A stretch of DNA of 64,000 nt. It comes from CAZIOH01 sp964540815 (GTDB lineage Bacteria; Myxococcota_A; Polyangia; Fen-1088). The notes beneath the pieces were generated by a model. It was given only the letters and a program-made list of their open reading frames with translations, did not search any database and was not told the DNA's origin. Below are positions 19,038 to 27,623 of this stretch, piece by piece; the stretch's first letter is position 1, and every line of letters begins with the position of its first letter. The stretch covers positions 62,001 through 126,000 of the forward strand of contig CAZIOH010000001.1 of NCBI GenBank assembly GCA_964540815.1, written 5' to 3'. The position numbers and the translations under genes were made by a program.

Positions 19038-20582
19038 CTAGTGCTCCTCTCGCAAGCCGCGATAGAGGGCCCGGTAGCGATCGAGCATGAGCGGCTCGGC
19101 GTAAGATTGCTCGACCCTGGCGATGGCGGCCCCTCGCGCGGCCGCCCAGCCCGCCGGATCCCGGAGCAGCCCGAGGATCGCTCGGGCCGTGGCATCCGGG
19201 TCGGCGATCCCGACCACGGCGCCCGCGGGCCCGAGGGCGCGGTCGGCCGGGGTGCGACCTTCGATGAGCTCGCGGCAGCACCCCACGTCGGTTGCGACCG
19301 CCGGAACCCCGGCGGCGAACCCTTCCAGCACCACCAGGGGCTGGGCTTCGCTGATCGACGTGAGCACGTTGAGACCGATGGCTGGCAGCACCTCCTCCAT
19401 CCGCTTGAACCCGAGGAACCTGAGCTGGCGCTCGAGCCCGAGGCTGAGCGCGAGCGCGCGGCATTCCTCGGCGTAGATCGGATCCTCGTCCTCGGGGCCG
19501 ACGATCCAGGCCTCGGCCTCCGGTGCCGCGTCGCAGACCAGGCGCGCTGCCCGCACAAAGGTCTTGATGTCCTTGATGGGGACCACCCGCCCGATCAAGG
19601 CAAAGACCATCGGAGGTCCGGCAAGGCGCGCCGCGCGCAGCCCCGCGAACCGCTCGACGGCGATGCCGTTGGCCAGGACCAAGGTGCGATCGGGAGGCGC
19701 ACCGTCCGCGATCTGACGGGCCCGGTTCCCCTCGTAGAGGGCGACGATCACCTCGGCGGCCTCGTAGGTCATCTTCCCGAGCTGCTCGAAGAACCGGATC
19801 CAGAGCTGGCGGAAGACCCCGACGCTGACCTCGTCCGCGTCGGGACCGAGGCGCTCGTCGTCGAAGATCCAGTCGGCTTGCAAGACCTCGATGCGCCGTT
19901 CCTTGGTGTAGATGCCGTGCTCGGTGAGGAGGAGCGGTCGTCGTCGTCGTCGTCTCAGCAACATGGCCAGGAACCCCGCGAAGCCGGTGGAGACGACGTG
20001 GTAGACCGCGGCGCTGGGGAGGCGCGCCGCCGCCGCCGCCAGGCGGAACAGGGGCGCGTGCATCGAGCGGATGGTCCAGAAGTACTCGAGGAAGGAGCGG
20101 GTGGGCGCCGAGGACTCGTAGCGCCGCACGATCTCGGCCCAGGCGCGCTCGCTGTGCAGGAAGTCGCGCTGGCAGCGCTCCGGCGCCTCGACCAGGTGCT
20201 GCACCACCCGCGCGAGCAGCTCGTCGTCCCCGGGGCTCCCGTCGCGAAAGCCTTGATGGAGCCCGTGGCTCGCCGCGAAGAACGCGGGGTCGCCCGGGAC
20301 GTACGCGACCGGCTCGGGCGGGGGCGTGAGCGCGAGGAAGATCTCCTCCAGATGAACCACGTTGGCAGGGAGCTGGTACACGCGCCGCGGGTGACGCTCC
20401 GGCGCGCTGCCGATGAAGACCAGATTGAAGGAGACCTCGGGCAAGCCCTGGATGATCTGGTGCACCCAGCTCGAGACGCCCCCCCGGACATAGGGGTAGG
20501 TTCCTTCGAGGACCAGGCAGACATCGGCTTCCTTCCCAGGCTGGCCACGTTCCGAGATCGGCGCGGCTGCGGCGGCCTTCAC
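19038..20582 (-). CDS. pelF: PelF, cytoplasmic GT4 glycosyltransferase that polymerises Pel
   Basis: The 514-residue product has the PelF N terminus (VCLVLEGTYPYVRGGVSSW) and the GT4 EX7E motif EAQPLVVLE, with a GRVVPIKDIKTFV motif of the nucleotide-binding half. PelF uses UDP-GlcNAc/UDP-GalNAc in the cytoplasm to make the Pel chain. The start is a GTG at 20582 whose GTGA overlaps the pelE stop by four bases, a sign of translational coupling. The open frame continues far upstream, but that stretch is the shadow of pelE. Length fits the family (about 507). Confidence 0.95.
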   Translation of the reverse strand: MKAAAAAPISERGQPGKEADVCLVLEGTYPYVRGGVSSWVHQIIQGLPEVSFNLVFIGSAPERHPRRVYQLPANVVHLEEIFLALTPPPEPVAYVPGDPAFFAASHGLHQGFRDGSPGDDELLARVVQHLVEAPERCQRDFLHSERAWAEIVRRYESSAPTRSFLEYFWTIRSMHAPLFRLAAAAARLPSAAVYHVVSTGFAGFLAMLLRRRRRRPLLLTEHGIYTKERRIEVLQADWIFDDERLGPDADEVSVGVFRQLWIRFFEQLGKMTYEAAEVIVALYEGNRARQIADGAPPDRTLVLANGIAVERFAGLRAARLAGPPMVFALIGRVVPIKDIKTFVRAARLVCDAAPEAEAWIVGPEDEDPIYAEECRALALSLGLERQLRFLGFKRMEEVLPAIGLNVLTSISEAQPLVVLEGFAAGVPAVATDVGCCRELIEGRTPADRALGPAGAVVGIADPDATARAILGLLRDPAGWAAARGAAIARVEQSYAEPLMLDRYRALYRGLREEH

Positions 20583-21664
20583 AGCCAGTGCTCCATGATC
20601 GGGCCGAAGGGTCCGTGCGACCCACCGGCGGTGCGCAGGCGCGTGAGGTACCAGCGCAGCGCCGGGAAGTTGCGCAGGCGAAAGGCGCACTCGGCCAGAT
20701 AGGGCAGCACCTTGGCCGGCTCGTGGCCGGTCCCGAGCGCCCGGCGAAACGCCGACTCCGCCGACGGGAGATCGTCGAGGCGCAGCAGGATCCGGCCACG
20801 CAGCATGTGCAGGGGGGGCTCGGCCGCCTCGGAGCTCCGGGCGGAGCCCGCCGCGGCCAGCGCCTCGGTGGTATGGGCGAGGGCCTGCCGGAGGGTGTGC
20901 TCCAGCACCGCGCCCTCGCAGAGGCCCTGGTAGGTCATCTCCCAGTGAACCTCGGCCAGTCGGCCGTGCGCCTGGGCGCGATCCCCCGCCGTCGTCGCCT
21001 GGGCGCGTCGGGCGGTCCAGAGCCGCAGGGCCTCCTCGTGCTCGCGGCGCAGCCGCTCGATCAGGCTGAAGGCGAACAGCCGCACGTCCTCCGCGGGATC
21101 GGCGAGCGCGAGGCGAGCCAGTGGAACCTGGAGGCGCGGGGGTAGTCGCCGGACGCGCAGCATGGCTTGCAGGCGACGCAGGGCGCGTTCCGGGGAATGG
21201 GCGCCGAGCTCGTCGGCGAGCGAGTCGGCCGGGGAGCGGCGGCGCGGAGGCGCCGGCTTCAACCCCGGATCGTCCCAGTCGATGGCCACCGGCAGCCGGT
21301 GACGCTTCTCGACCGCGGGCGATGGCCTGGCAGGGCGCCCCAGCCCGAGCGCGGTCCACGCCCCGATGCTCCCGGAGACCGGGAAACAAAAGGCCAGGAT
21401 GGACACGGCGAGGGCGGTCCCGAGCACGGTCTGGCGCGAGCTCGAGCGACCATCCAGGGCGAGCGCAACCAGACCACCCGCGCAGATCGAGACGCTGGCG
21501 TGCAGGACCAGCGAGCCAGCGAGCCCGTGGGCCGCGCGGGCCGCCGCGACCCACGCGGCGAGCGCCGCCGCGTCGAGGATCGCGAGCAGGACGAAGAGGA
21601 TCGCGAGGCGCGGCGGCCGGGGAGCCAGCTCGGTGGAGGTGACCTCAGCTCCGCTCGACGGCAT
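20579..21664 (-). CDS. pelE: PelE, membrane-anchored TPR-like component of the Pel complex
   Basis: A 361-residue protein with two hydrophobic segments near the N terminus (about residues 18-42 and 45-90) followed by a helical, Ala/Leu/Arg-rich cytoplasmic region with TPR-like repeats (e.g. AESAFRRALGTGHEPAKVLPYLAECAFRLRN). In Pseudomonas, PelE (about 329 aa) has the same design and bridges PelD and PelG. The ATG lies 20 bases inside the end of pelD; the stop overlaps the pelF GTG. Sequence conservation of PelE is low, so its identity rests mainly on architecture and position. Confidence 0.85.
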   Translation of the reverse strand: MPSSGAEVTSTELAPRPPRLAILFVLLAILDAAALAAWVAAARAAHGLAGSLVLHASVSICAGGLVALALDGRSSSRQTVLGTALAVSILAFCFPVSGSIGAWTALGLGRPARPSPAVEKRHRLPVAIDWDDPGLKPAPPRRRSPADSLADELGAHSPERALRRLQAMLRVRRLPPRLQVPLARLALADPAEDVRLFAFSLIERLRREHEEALRLWTARRAQATTAGDRAQAHGRLAEVHWEMTYQGLCEGAVLEHTLRQALAHTTEALAAAGSARSSEAAEPPLHMLRGRILLRLDDLPSAESAFRRALGTGHEPAKVLPYLAECAFRLRNFPALRWYLTRLRTAGGSHGPFGPIMEHWL

Positions 21665-23063
21665 CCGGGCTCTCCTGCTGGGCTGGCTGCGGTCGTCCCA
21701 TCCCCCCTGTCGCGAGCCCGTCTTCAAGCCGCGTCCCCGGCCTCCTTTGCAGCTCCATTTCCAGGTCCGCCACCAGGGTGGGGCCGCGGTCGGTGGGCAG
21801 GATGGCCCGAAAAGACGTGGCGCCTCCCCCCTCCCGGATCGTGCACCCGAGCTCCCGCCGGGCGAGCTCGTCGAGACGCGCGATGAGCGCGTGTCCGTGG
21901 GTGGCCTCCACCATCGGGAGCAAGACCCAGATCCGATCTCCGCGTTGGCCGCGGGTCCGGTAGACGAAGTCGCGGGGCCGCAAGGTGGCGCCGAGCAGCA
22001 GGTCGGCCATGGAGGCGAGCGTGCTGCCTTCGTCGAGGGCCAGGACGGCCACGACCGATGGGACCCCGAAGACACGGCAATCGTAGATGGCCCTGCCGAG
22101 GTGGTCGTGAAAGTCGTTGGCGCGCTCCTGGTCCGGGTCGAACCCCCCCGCCGGTTGGGTGGCGACGTCGGCGAAGTGCCCGGCGAACATGGCCAGGGCC
22201 TCGAGGTTCTTGCGAGAGAATGCGAAGAAGGGCATCGCGTGAACGCACAGCATGCCGTGGAGCGTGCCGCCGGCATCGACCACTGGCACCGCGGCCAGCA
22301 ATCGCGGGCTCTGGGGGCCGGCCGTCGCGATCTCCGTCGCCTCGTCGCTGCCATCGACGTAGGTCAGCTCGCGGGTGCGGGCGGCCTCGCGGAACACGGG
22401 GTCGGTCACGGCGACGGTGGGCGGGTGCCCGAGGGTCGCGAGCACGCCCGCCGGACTGCCGCTCGCGTCGAGCGACAGCAGGGTCCCCGATTCCAGCATC
22501 GCGTAGCGGGCGAGGATCGACATGAGCGAGGTCGCCATCGAGGTCCAGGGGGCTCCGGGCGCCGGCGTGAGCTGTCGAATCCGCGCCAGGGCTTCCCGCA
22601 GGTGGGTGGTGCCGGGGTTCTGCTCCTCGAGGCGCTCGTGCGAGAGCTGCAGCAGGAAATGGGCGCGGGCGAACTGGCTGGCGCGTCGCCCCGCGGTCTC
22701 GAGCGCCGCCCGCGTCCGTACGGCGTCACGCCGCCAGACGTCGGCGACGTGCCCGGCGATCATGGCGGTCGACATCATCCCGAGCAGCGCCTCACCGGGA
22801 AAGCCGGCCCCACCGAAGACCCGCAGCCGCCACCCCACGACCATGGTGGCCCCGAGCACCACCGCGCTGGCCCCGCCGGCGGCGAAGCCGTGGCGCAGAC
22901 CAGCCAGCAGCGGAGGCAGGACGAACCAGGAGAAGGATCGACTCTCGAAGAATGGATCGCGCGCGTCGATCAGCCAGCCCACGCCGGGCAGCAGGGCCCC
23001 GAGGACGATCGATTCCAGCCAGGCGCCGGCCCCTCGCGGCGCCGCCGGAGCTGGCGCGCTCAC
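21645..23063 (-). CDS. pelD: PelD, cyclic-di-GMP receptor of the Pel machinery
   Basis: The 472-residue protein has four predicted N-terminal membrane helices (within residues 15-108), a helical linker, a GAF domain (about 150-305) and a degenerate GGDEF domain (about 325-440). The GGDEF active site is not conserved, but RPRD at residues 362-365 provides the RxxD inhibitory-site motif that binds cyclic-di-GMP in Pseudomonas PelD (R367/D370), at almost the same position. PelD should therefore switch Pel synthesis on when the messenger is high. The start is a GTG overlapping the pelC stop (GTGA); the longer upstream frame is a shadow. Confidence 0.93.
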   Translation of the reverse strand: MSAPAPAAPRGAGAWLESIVLGALLPGVGWLIDARDPFFESRSFSWFVLPPLLAGLRHGFAAGGASAVVLGATMVVGWRLRVFGGAGFPGEALLGMMSTAMIAGHVADVWRRDAVRTRAALETAGRRASQFARAHFLLQLSHERLEEQNPGTTHLREALARIRQLTPAPGAPWTSMATSLMSILARYAMLESGTLLSLDASGSPAGVLATLGHPPTVAVTDPVFREAARTRELTYVDGSDEATEIATAGPQSPRLLAAVPVVDAGGTLHGMLCVHAMPFFAFSRKNLEALAMFAGHFADVATQPAGGFDPDQERANDFHDHLGRAIYDCRVFGVPSVVAVLALDEGSTLASMADLLLGATLRPRDFVYRTRGQRGDRIWVLLPMVEATHGHALIARLDELARRELGCTIREGGGATSFRAILPTDRGPTLVADLEMELQRRPGTRLEDGLATGGMGRPQPAQQESPDAVERS

Positions 23064-23656
23064 TTCCACCTGACCTCGTCGAGCAGGCTCGAGAGGAGCA
23101 CCAGCGCCACGCCGCTGGTGTTGTCGGCGCTCCGTCCGACCCGCGCGCCCGAGCCCGACCATTCGGTCTCGCTCGAGGAGAGATCGATCACCCGGACGGT
23201 CAAGCCAACCGCCGGCTCAGCGTCGTTGCCGGCCTTGTACCGCCACTCCTCCACGCTCCCGGAGACGGCGTAGTCGTAGTGGTTGGCGCGCGCCCAGGCC
23301 AGCGACTCCTCGTACCGGCCCCGCTCCCCGCCGAGCAGGTGCGCCTCGTCGTCCTTGAGGGGGGGATAACGATCGAGCGTGCGGACGCCATCGATGCGCA
23401 GCACGGTGTCGAGGAGGGCCTCGACGCGCTCGCCGGCCTGCGCGGCCTCCGCGTAGTTGGCGACCGGCAAGATCACCCAGCGAGCCCTGGCATCGAGCCG
23501 GGTGCTGGTGTGAATCCGGATCACGGTGGAGGCGCACCCGACGGCGGTCGCGCCCACGAGGCAGAGCACGATTCCGCCGAGCAAGGTCGCGTGCACTGGC
23601 CGCACGGATCGGATGGGTGATTCGTCGCGTGGGAGGGAGCCGGGATGGATGGACAT
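23060..23656 (-). CDS. pelC: PelC, outer-membrane lipoprotein of the Pel export channel
   Basis: A 198-residue lipoprotein; the signal peptide has a long basic n-region and ends with the lipobox TAVGC. The mature part has the alternating alpha/beta pattern (RARWVILPVANY, YDYAVSGSVEEWRYK, VGLTVRVIDLSS) expected of PelC, which in Pseudomonas (172 aa) forms a dodecameric ring under the PelB pore. It lies 19 bases after the C-terminal pelB gene and is coupled to pelD. The family diverges strongly; position and lipobox support the call. Confidence 0.85.
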   Translation of the reverse strand: MSIHPGSLPRDESPIRSVRPVHATLLGGIVLCLVGATAVGCASTVIRIHTSTRLDARARWVILPVANYAEAAQAGERVEALLDTVLRIDGVRTLDRYPPLKDDEAHLLGGERGRYEESLAWARANHYDYAVSGSVEEWRYKAGNDAEPAVGLTVRVIDLSSSETEWSGSGARVGRSADNTSGVALVLLSSLLDEVRWK

Positions 23657-23675
23657 GGTTTGGGCTTTCGGTGGT

Positions 23676-26483
23676 TCAAAAAGCGAGGGCGTAGCTCAGC
23701 GAGGCGCGGGCGCTGGTCAGGCGGGCGAGCCCCACGAGCCCCCACCCGTAGGCCCCCGACGCCTCGAGGTACCCGTGGGATCCGAGGCGCAGACCGAGCG
23801 CGCACTGTCCGCCCGCGGCGCCGTCTCGCGCGGGAAGGCGCACGCCCACCTCGAGCCCGCAGGCGTAGCGCGGCCAGGGGGTGCCGTCCGGCCGATGACG
23901 CTCGCCGAGCTCACCGCGCACGAGGTGGACCGCCAGCGCGGCGAACTGGAAGGTGGAGGGCAGGTAGGGTCCGGCCAGCGGCCTCGAGCGGCCGCCCGCG
24001 GTCGCCTCGAGCGGGAGCAGGGGGACGAGCTCGGAGGGCACGCGGGCCGCGTTCCAGCGTTGCTGGGCGTGCAGCCGGACGCCGAGATCGAGCTCGGGCA
24101 GCGCCCGGAGCAGGCGCACCCCGAGCTCGGCGTCCTCACCGGCTTCGCGACCGAGCTCCGTCCACCGCCGCGTGCGATCGTCCCGCAGATGGGCCCCGAG
24201 CTCGGCATAGACCGGGCCACCCTCGAGCAGCGTGGTCGTGGTGGCCTGGCTCGCGGCCGCCGCGACGTGCAGCAGGGCGCCGTCGTCGATGGCCTCGTTG
24301 GCGGCGCCCCGGACGGTGACCAGGGCGTGCGGCGTGAGCCACCGCTGGTGCGAGAGCACGCCCCTCGGCAGCTGGCCAAAGGGACCGAGGCTGGCGCCGG
24401 CCCCGAGCTCGGTGAGGTTCCCACCGGCCTCGAGGCGCGCCACCGCCAGGCCGTCGGCCTGGGTGGTGTATGGCTTGAGCCGCAACGTGCGGCTCGGGGC
24501 GGCGAGGTCGCGCGCCGCGAGCGAGAGCTCGAAGCGCGTGTCGCCGACCGGGATGATCCCCGAGGCATCGGGGCCGAAGGCGATCAGCTCGGCGAGATCC
24601 TCGTAGCTGAGGCCGGCGCGTGCGCGGGCGGCGTGGGCGTCGCGGAGCGCCCCGAGGGCCGCGCGCCAGGGATCCGGCTCCTTCCGGCTCCGCGCGTGCA
24701 ACACCTCGTCCGCATCCCCCGGCTCGTCGGATCCGACCGCGCCCGCCCCGCGGGGAGCGCCATCCCCCGGCCCCTCCGCCGGCGCGGTCACCGGCTCGTC
24801 GAGCGCGAGCGCCGCCCGCAGCCGCAGCTCGGGCTCCTCGCCCGGAAGCTCGGCGAGCGCGTCGCGCATCGTCGTCCGATCGCCATCGTCTATCGCACGA
24901 GCCAGGGACCAGCGTCGGGCCCCATCCTCGTGGGTGGGGTCGCCGCCACGCGGCTCGGCCAGCACCCGTCCGGCGCAATCGGCGGAGTCCTGCGCCAGGC
25001 ACCACCTCACCCAGCGGCCCGGAGGCCGCGGGACGGCCACGCCGGTGGCCGCCAGCCAGCGCGCCATCTGCTCGGGGCCGCGACGGGCGCCGAGCACCTC
25101 GGCGGCGCGCATGCGCAGCTGTCTGCGCTGGATGACGGCGGGGTCGTCGGCGGGGTCGCCGGCGGGGTCGTCGGCGCCCGAGGCGGAGAGGGGCTCCTCA
25201 CGGCTCGCCGAGGAGAGGTTGGCCTCGGCGGCTGCGCCCGCGAGGCGCCACGCCAGCGCCGCGTACCCCTCCCCGTCGAGCGCGTCCGCCAGATCGAAGG
25301 CCGTCGCATCGAGGGTGGGATGCGTCGATCGCTGCTTGGTCCAGAGTCGGACGGCGTCCCTTGGCCGCCCGAGCTTCCGGTAGGCGAGCGCGAGCGGCTC
25401 CCGGATCACCGGCGCCTCGGTGGGAGCCGCCTCGATGCGGGCGACCACCCGGCGCAGCCGGGCAACTCCCCCCGCGTCGAGGGCGCTCCAGAGCAGCTCG
25501 GCTTCGACGGTCACCGAGGTCGGATCGAGCGCAAAGGCACGCTCCCAGGACCGCGCGGCTTCCTGCAGCGCATGCTCGTGGGCGAAGCACTCCGCGCGCA
25601 TCGTCCAGTAAGATGCGTGGTCGGCGAACAGCGGGAGGAACGGCTCGGCCAGATCGAGGCTCATCCGGAGCGCCCGGAAGTCCCCGCGCTCGAGCTGCTG
25701 CGAGGCCACCTCGAGCAGCATCTCGGCGTCGTGGCTGGTGCGGAAGTGCTCCCAGGCGAGGGCGACGATGGTGTGCGCGTCACCGGCGGCGCGGCTGAGC
25801 ACCAGCAACCGGTGCACGATCTCGTCCCGCCGATCGCCGCCCCTCCAGAGCTTGTCGTAGGCCTCGCGGGCCTCGACGTCGTGTCCGAGCTGCCAGCCCA
25901 GCGCCCCGAGATCGGAGAGAAACCTGGTGTCTTCCTCCCGCGCCCTGGCCCGCGCCTCGGCGAGGACGTCGAAGCTTTGCTCGAAGCGGCCGAGCCGCGA
26001 GAGCACGCGGGCGTAGGCGTCGGCCTCCTCCGGGCCGAGCCCCGCCGCACCCCGGGCCGCCCGCACGGCGTGCCAGGCCTCCGCCGCCTCGCGCGCTCGC
26101 CCCGCCCGCGTGAGGAGCTCGGCGAGGAGCGGCCCGCTCGTGGCGGCGTCGAGGCGCCTCGCGATCCGCTCGCGCAGAATGCGCGCGGCCCGCTCGGGCT
26201 CCCCGGCCGCCTCGAACGCGGCGACCATGGCTTCGAGGTCGGCCTTCGTGGCCGCCGGACGCGAGGCAATCGACCCGCGGAGCCGGGCCAGCACCCCGTC
26301 CTCGTGCAGGGACTGCGCGAGGCGGAGGGCGTTGTCGAACGCCTCACGGGTGCTCACCTTCGGGCCAATCGACTCGGTGGTCGGGGACGCGTCCGGGGAT
26401 GGCTCCGCGCCCACCCGCCGGCGAAGGCACGCCATGTAGACGATGGCCAGCGCGGCGAGGATTCCTTTGCGCGCCGTCGTCAC
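23676..26483 (-). CDS. pelB: PelB C-terminal part: TPR scaffold and outer-membrane porin
   Basis: The 935-residue product begins at a GTG (26483) that overlaps the stop of the preceding pelB-like gene (GTGA). It has its own hydrophobic N terminus (GILAALAIVYMAC), which may be a signal peptide or anchor, then about 500 residues of TPR-like helical repeats, and a beta-rich C-terminal domain of about 350 residues ending in a terminal Phe (SYALAF), typical of outer-membrane barrels. In Pseudomonas one 1193-residue PelB holds an inner-membrane anchor, TPRs and the export porin; here those parts are in two genes. The barrel should export the deacetylated polymer together with PelC. Confidence 0.88.
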   Translation of the reverse strand: MTTARKGILAALAIVYMACLRRRVGAEPSPDASPTTESIGPKVSTREAFDNALRLAQSLHEDGVLARLRGSIASRPAATKADLEAMVAAFEAAGEPERAARILRERIARRLDAATSGPLLAELLTRAGRAREAAEAWHAVRAARGAAGLGPEEADAYARVLSRLGRFEQSFDVLAEARARAREEDTRFLSDLGALGWQLGHDVEAREAYDKLWRGGDRRDEIVHRLLVLSRAAGDAHTIVALAWEHFRTSHDAEMLLEVASQQLERGDFRALRMSLDLAEPFLPLFADHASYWTMRAECFAHEHALQEAARSWERAFALDPTSVTVEAELLWSALDAGGVARLRRVVARIEAAPTEAPVIREPLALAYRKLGRPRDAVRLWTKQRSTHPTLDATAFDLADALDGEGYAALAWRLAGAAAEANLSSASREEPLSASGADDPAGDPADDPAVIQRRQLRMRAAEVLGARRGPEQMARWLAATGVAVPRPPGRWVRWCLAQDSADCAGRVLAEPRGGDPTHEDGARRWSLARAIDDGDRTTMRDALAELPGEEPELRLRAALALDEPVTAPAEGPGDGAPRGAGAVGSDEPGDADEVLHARSRKEPDPWRAALGALRDAHAARARAGLSYEDLAELIAFGPDASGIIPVGDTRFELSLAARDLAAPSRTLRLKPYTTQADGLAVARLEAGGNLTELGAGASLGPFGQLPRGVLSHQRWLTPHALVTVRGAANEAIDDGALLHVAAAASQATTTTLLEGGPVYAELGAHLRDDRTRRWTELGREAGEDAELGVRLLRALPELDLGVRLHAQQRWNAARVPSELVPLLPLEATAGGRSRPLAGPYLPSTFQFAALAVHLVRGELGERHRPDGTPWPRYACGLEVGVRLPARDGAAGGQCALGLRLGSHGYLEASGAYGWGLVGLARLTSARASLSYALAF

Positions 26484-27580
26484 GGACGCGACCGCCTTCG
26501 CTCGTGGCGATGGGAGCCGGCCCGGCGCGTGAGCCAGAGCCAGTCCCTCATGGCCAAGGTGGGCTCGCCCGCCCATTCCGCGACGCGGGCCTCGCGCTCG
26601 CGCCACGCCGGGTCTGCCGGGTGCCGCCGCACGGCCTCGCGGACCCACGGCAGCGCGGCCCTGGCATCCCCCGCGGCTAGCTCGCGCAGTGCTTGCCGAT
26701 CGCGCTCGAGGACGTCGAAGGGTCGCAGGCGCAGCAGGCGTCGGCCGAGGTCGCGCGCGGCGATGGGATGACCGGCGGCGAGCGCGAGGCGCGCCGCCTC
26801 GATCAAGAAGGTCGCGTCGCCCGGCGCCCGCGAGGCCAGCCGGGTGGCGAGCTCGGAGGCCAGCACGACCTGGTCTCCGGCTTCGAGGGCCGTCACGGCC
26901 AGCCCCGACCAGACCCCCGCCGCGGTCGCGTCCGACGTCGCGGCGGCCGCCTGCTGGTACGCGGTCGCGGCTCCGAGCGGGTCGCCGGCCGCGCGCAGCC
27001 AGCGGCCCGTGGCGGCGAGCCACCGGGCGCGCGCATCGCCCACGCTGTCCGTCGCCAGCGCCTGATAGAACCTGGCGGCCGTCGAGGGGCGCTCGAGCCC
27101 CAGCGCGACCTCGGCGTACTCCGCGAGCTTCGCGGGGGGATGCGATCCCGTCCCGAGCGCGTCGAGCGCGCGCCCGACCTCCGCAAAGGCGCTGGTTCGA
27201 AGGGACGAGCCCTCGGGCAAGGAGCGTGCGCGAGCCAGCGCGAAGTCGAAGCGGAGCTCGCGGATCTCGGCGTCGCGGACATCACCCGCTCCCCGCCGCT
27301 CGAGCTGTGCGAGCTGGTCCAGCCCGGCCTGGAAATCCCCCCGATGGCCGAGCTGCCGCGCGAAGGCCAGGCGGCTGTGCGCGTCGCTGGGATTGGCCTT
27401 GACGATCACCTCGAGATAGGCCGCGGAGTAGGCGTGCTCGGGCAGGGCATCGGTGGCCGCGTCGAACTCGTGCCGGGTCGGGAACACGACCGCCAGCAAC
27501 ATGCCGATGGTGAAGGCCACCCCTGCCAGCACGGTGTCGTTGGCCAGCTTGACCGGCTGCCACCGCCAGCGGTCGGACAC
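26480..27580 (-). CDS. pelB: PelB N-terminal part: inner-membrane-anchored TPR protein
   Basis: Starting at the GTG at 27580 (GAGGTGAG five bases upstream, a strong ribosome site), the 366-residue protein has one membrane helix (about residues 17-31, VLAGVAFTIGMLLAVVF) and then only TPR-like helix pairs. This matches the N-terminal region of PelB, whose periplasmic TPRs capture PelA. A TTG at 27637 overlapping the pelA stop is the alternative start. Together with the next gene (935 aa) it sums to about 1300 residues, slightly more than a single-chain PelB. The clean GTGA junction and the second hydrophobic N terminus argue against a sequencing frameshift. Confidence 0.85.
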   Translation of the reverse strand: MSDRWRWQPVKLANDTVLAGVAFTIGMLLAVVFPTRHEFDAATDALPEHAYSAAYLEVIVKANPSDAHSRLAFARQLGHRGDFQAGLDQLAQLERRGAGDVRDAEIRELRFDFALARARSLPEGSSLRTSAFAEVGRALDALGTGSHPPAKLAEYAEVALGLERPSTAARFYQALATDSVGDARARWLAATGRWLRAAGDPLGAATAYQQAAAATSDATAAGVWSGLAVTALEAGDQVVLASELATRLASRAPGDATFLIEAARLALAAGHPIAARDLGRRLLRLRPFDVLERDRQALRELAAGDARAALPWVREAVRRHPADPAWREREARVAEWAGEPTLAMRDWLWLTRRAGSHRHERRRSRP

Positions 27581-27623
27581 CTCACCTCGCGGCGCCAGTC
27601 CGAGGGCGCCTCGGCCGAACGAC

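Noticed and set aside
19038..21554. An 838-residue frame including PelF.
   Set aside because: The first 324 codons overlap pelE in another frame and are Arg/Pro-rich; PelF starts at the GTG at 20582.
23687..23700. GGGCGTAGCTCAGC on the plus strand looks like the 5' part of a tRNA.
   Set aside because: No T-arm (GTTCGA) or acceptor partner follows at tRNA distance, and the bases lie in the C-terminal coding part of the pelB gene on the other strand.
26470..26490. A frameshift within a single pelB gene.
   Set aside because: The downstream part has its own hydrophobic N terminus and a GTGA junction like other gene pairs in the window, so two genes are more likely; kept as the refuting test.
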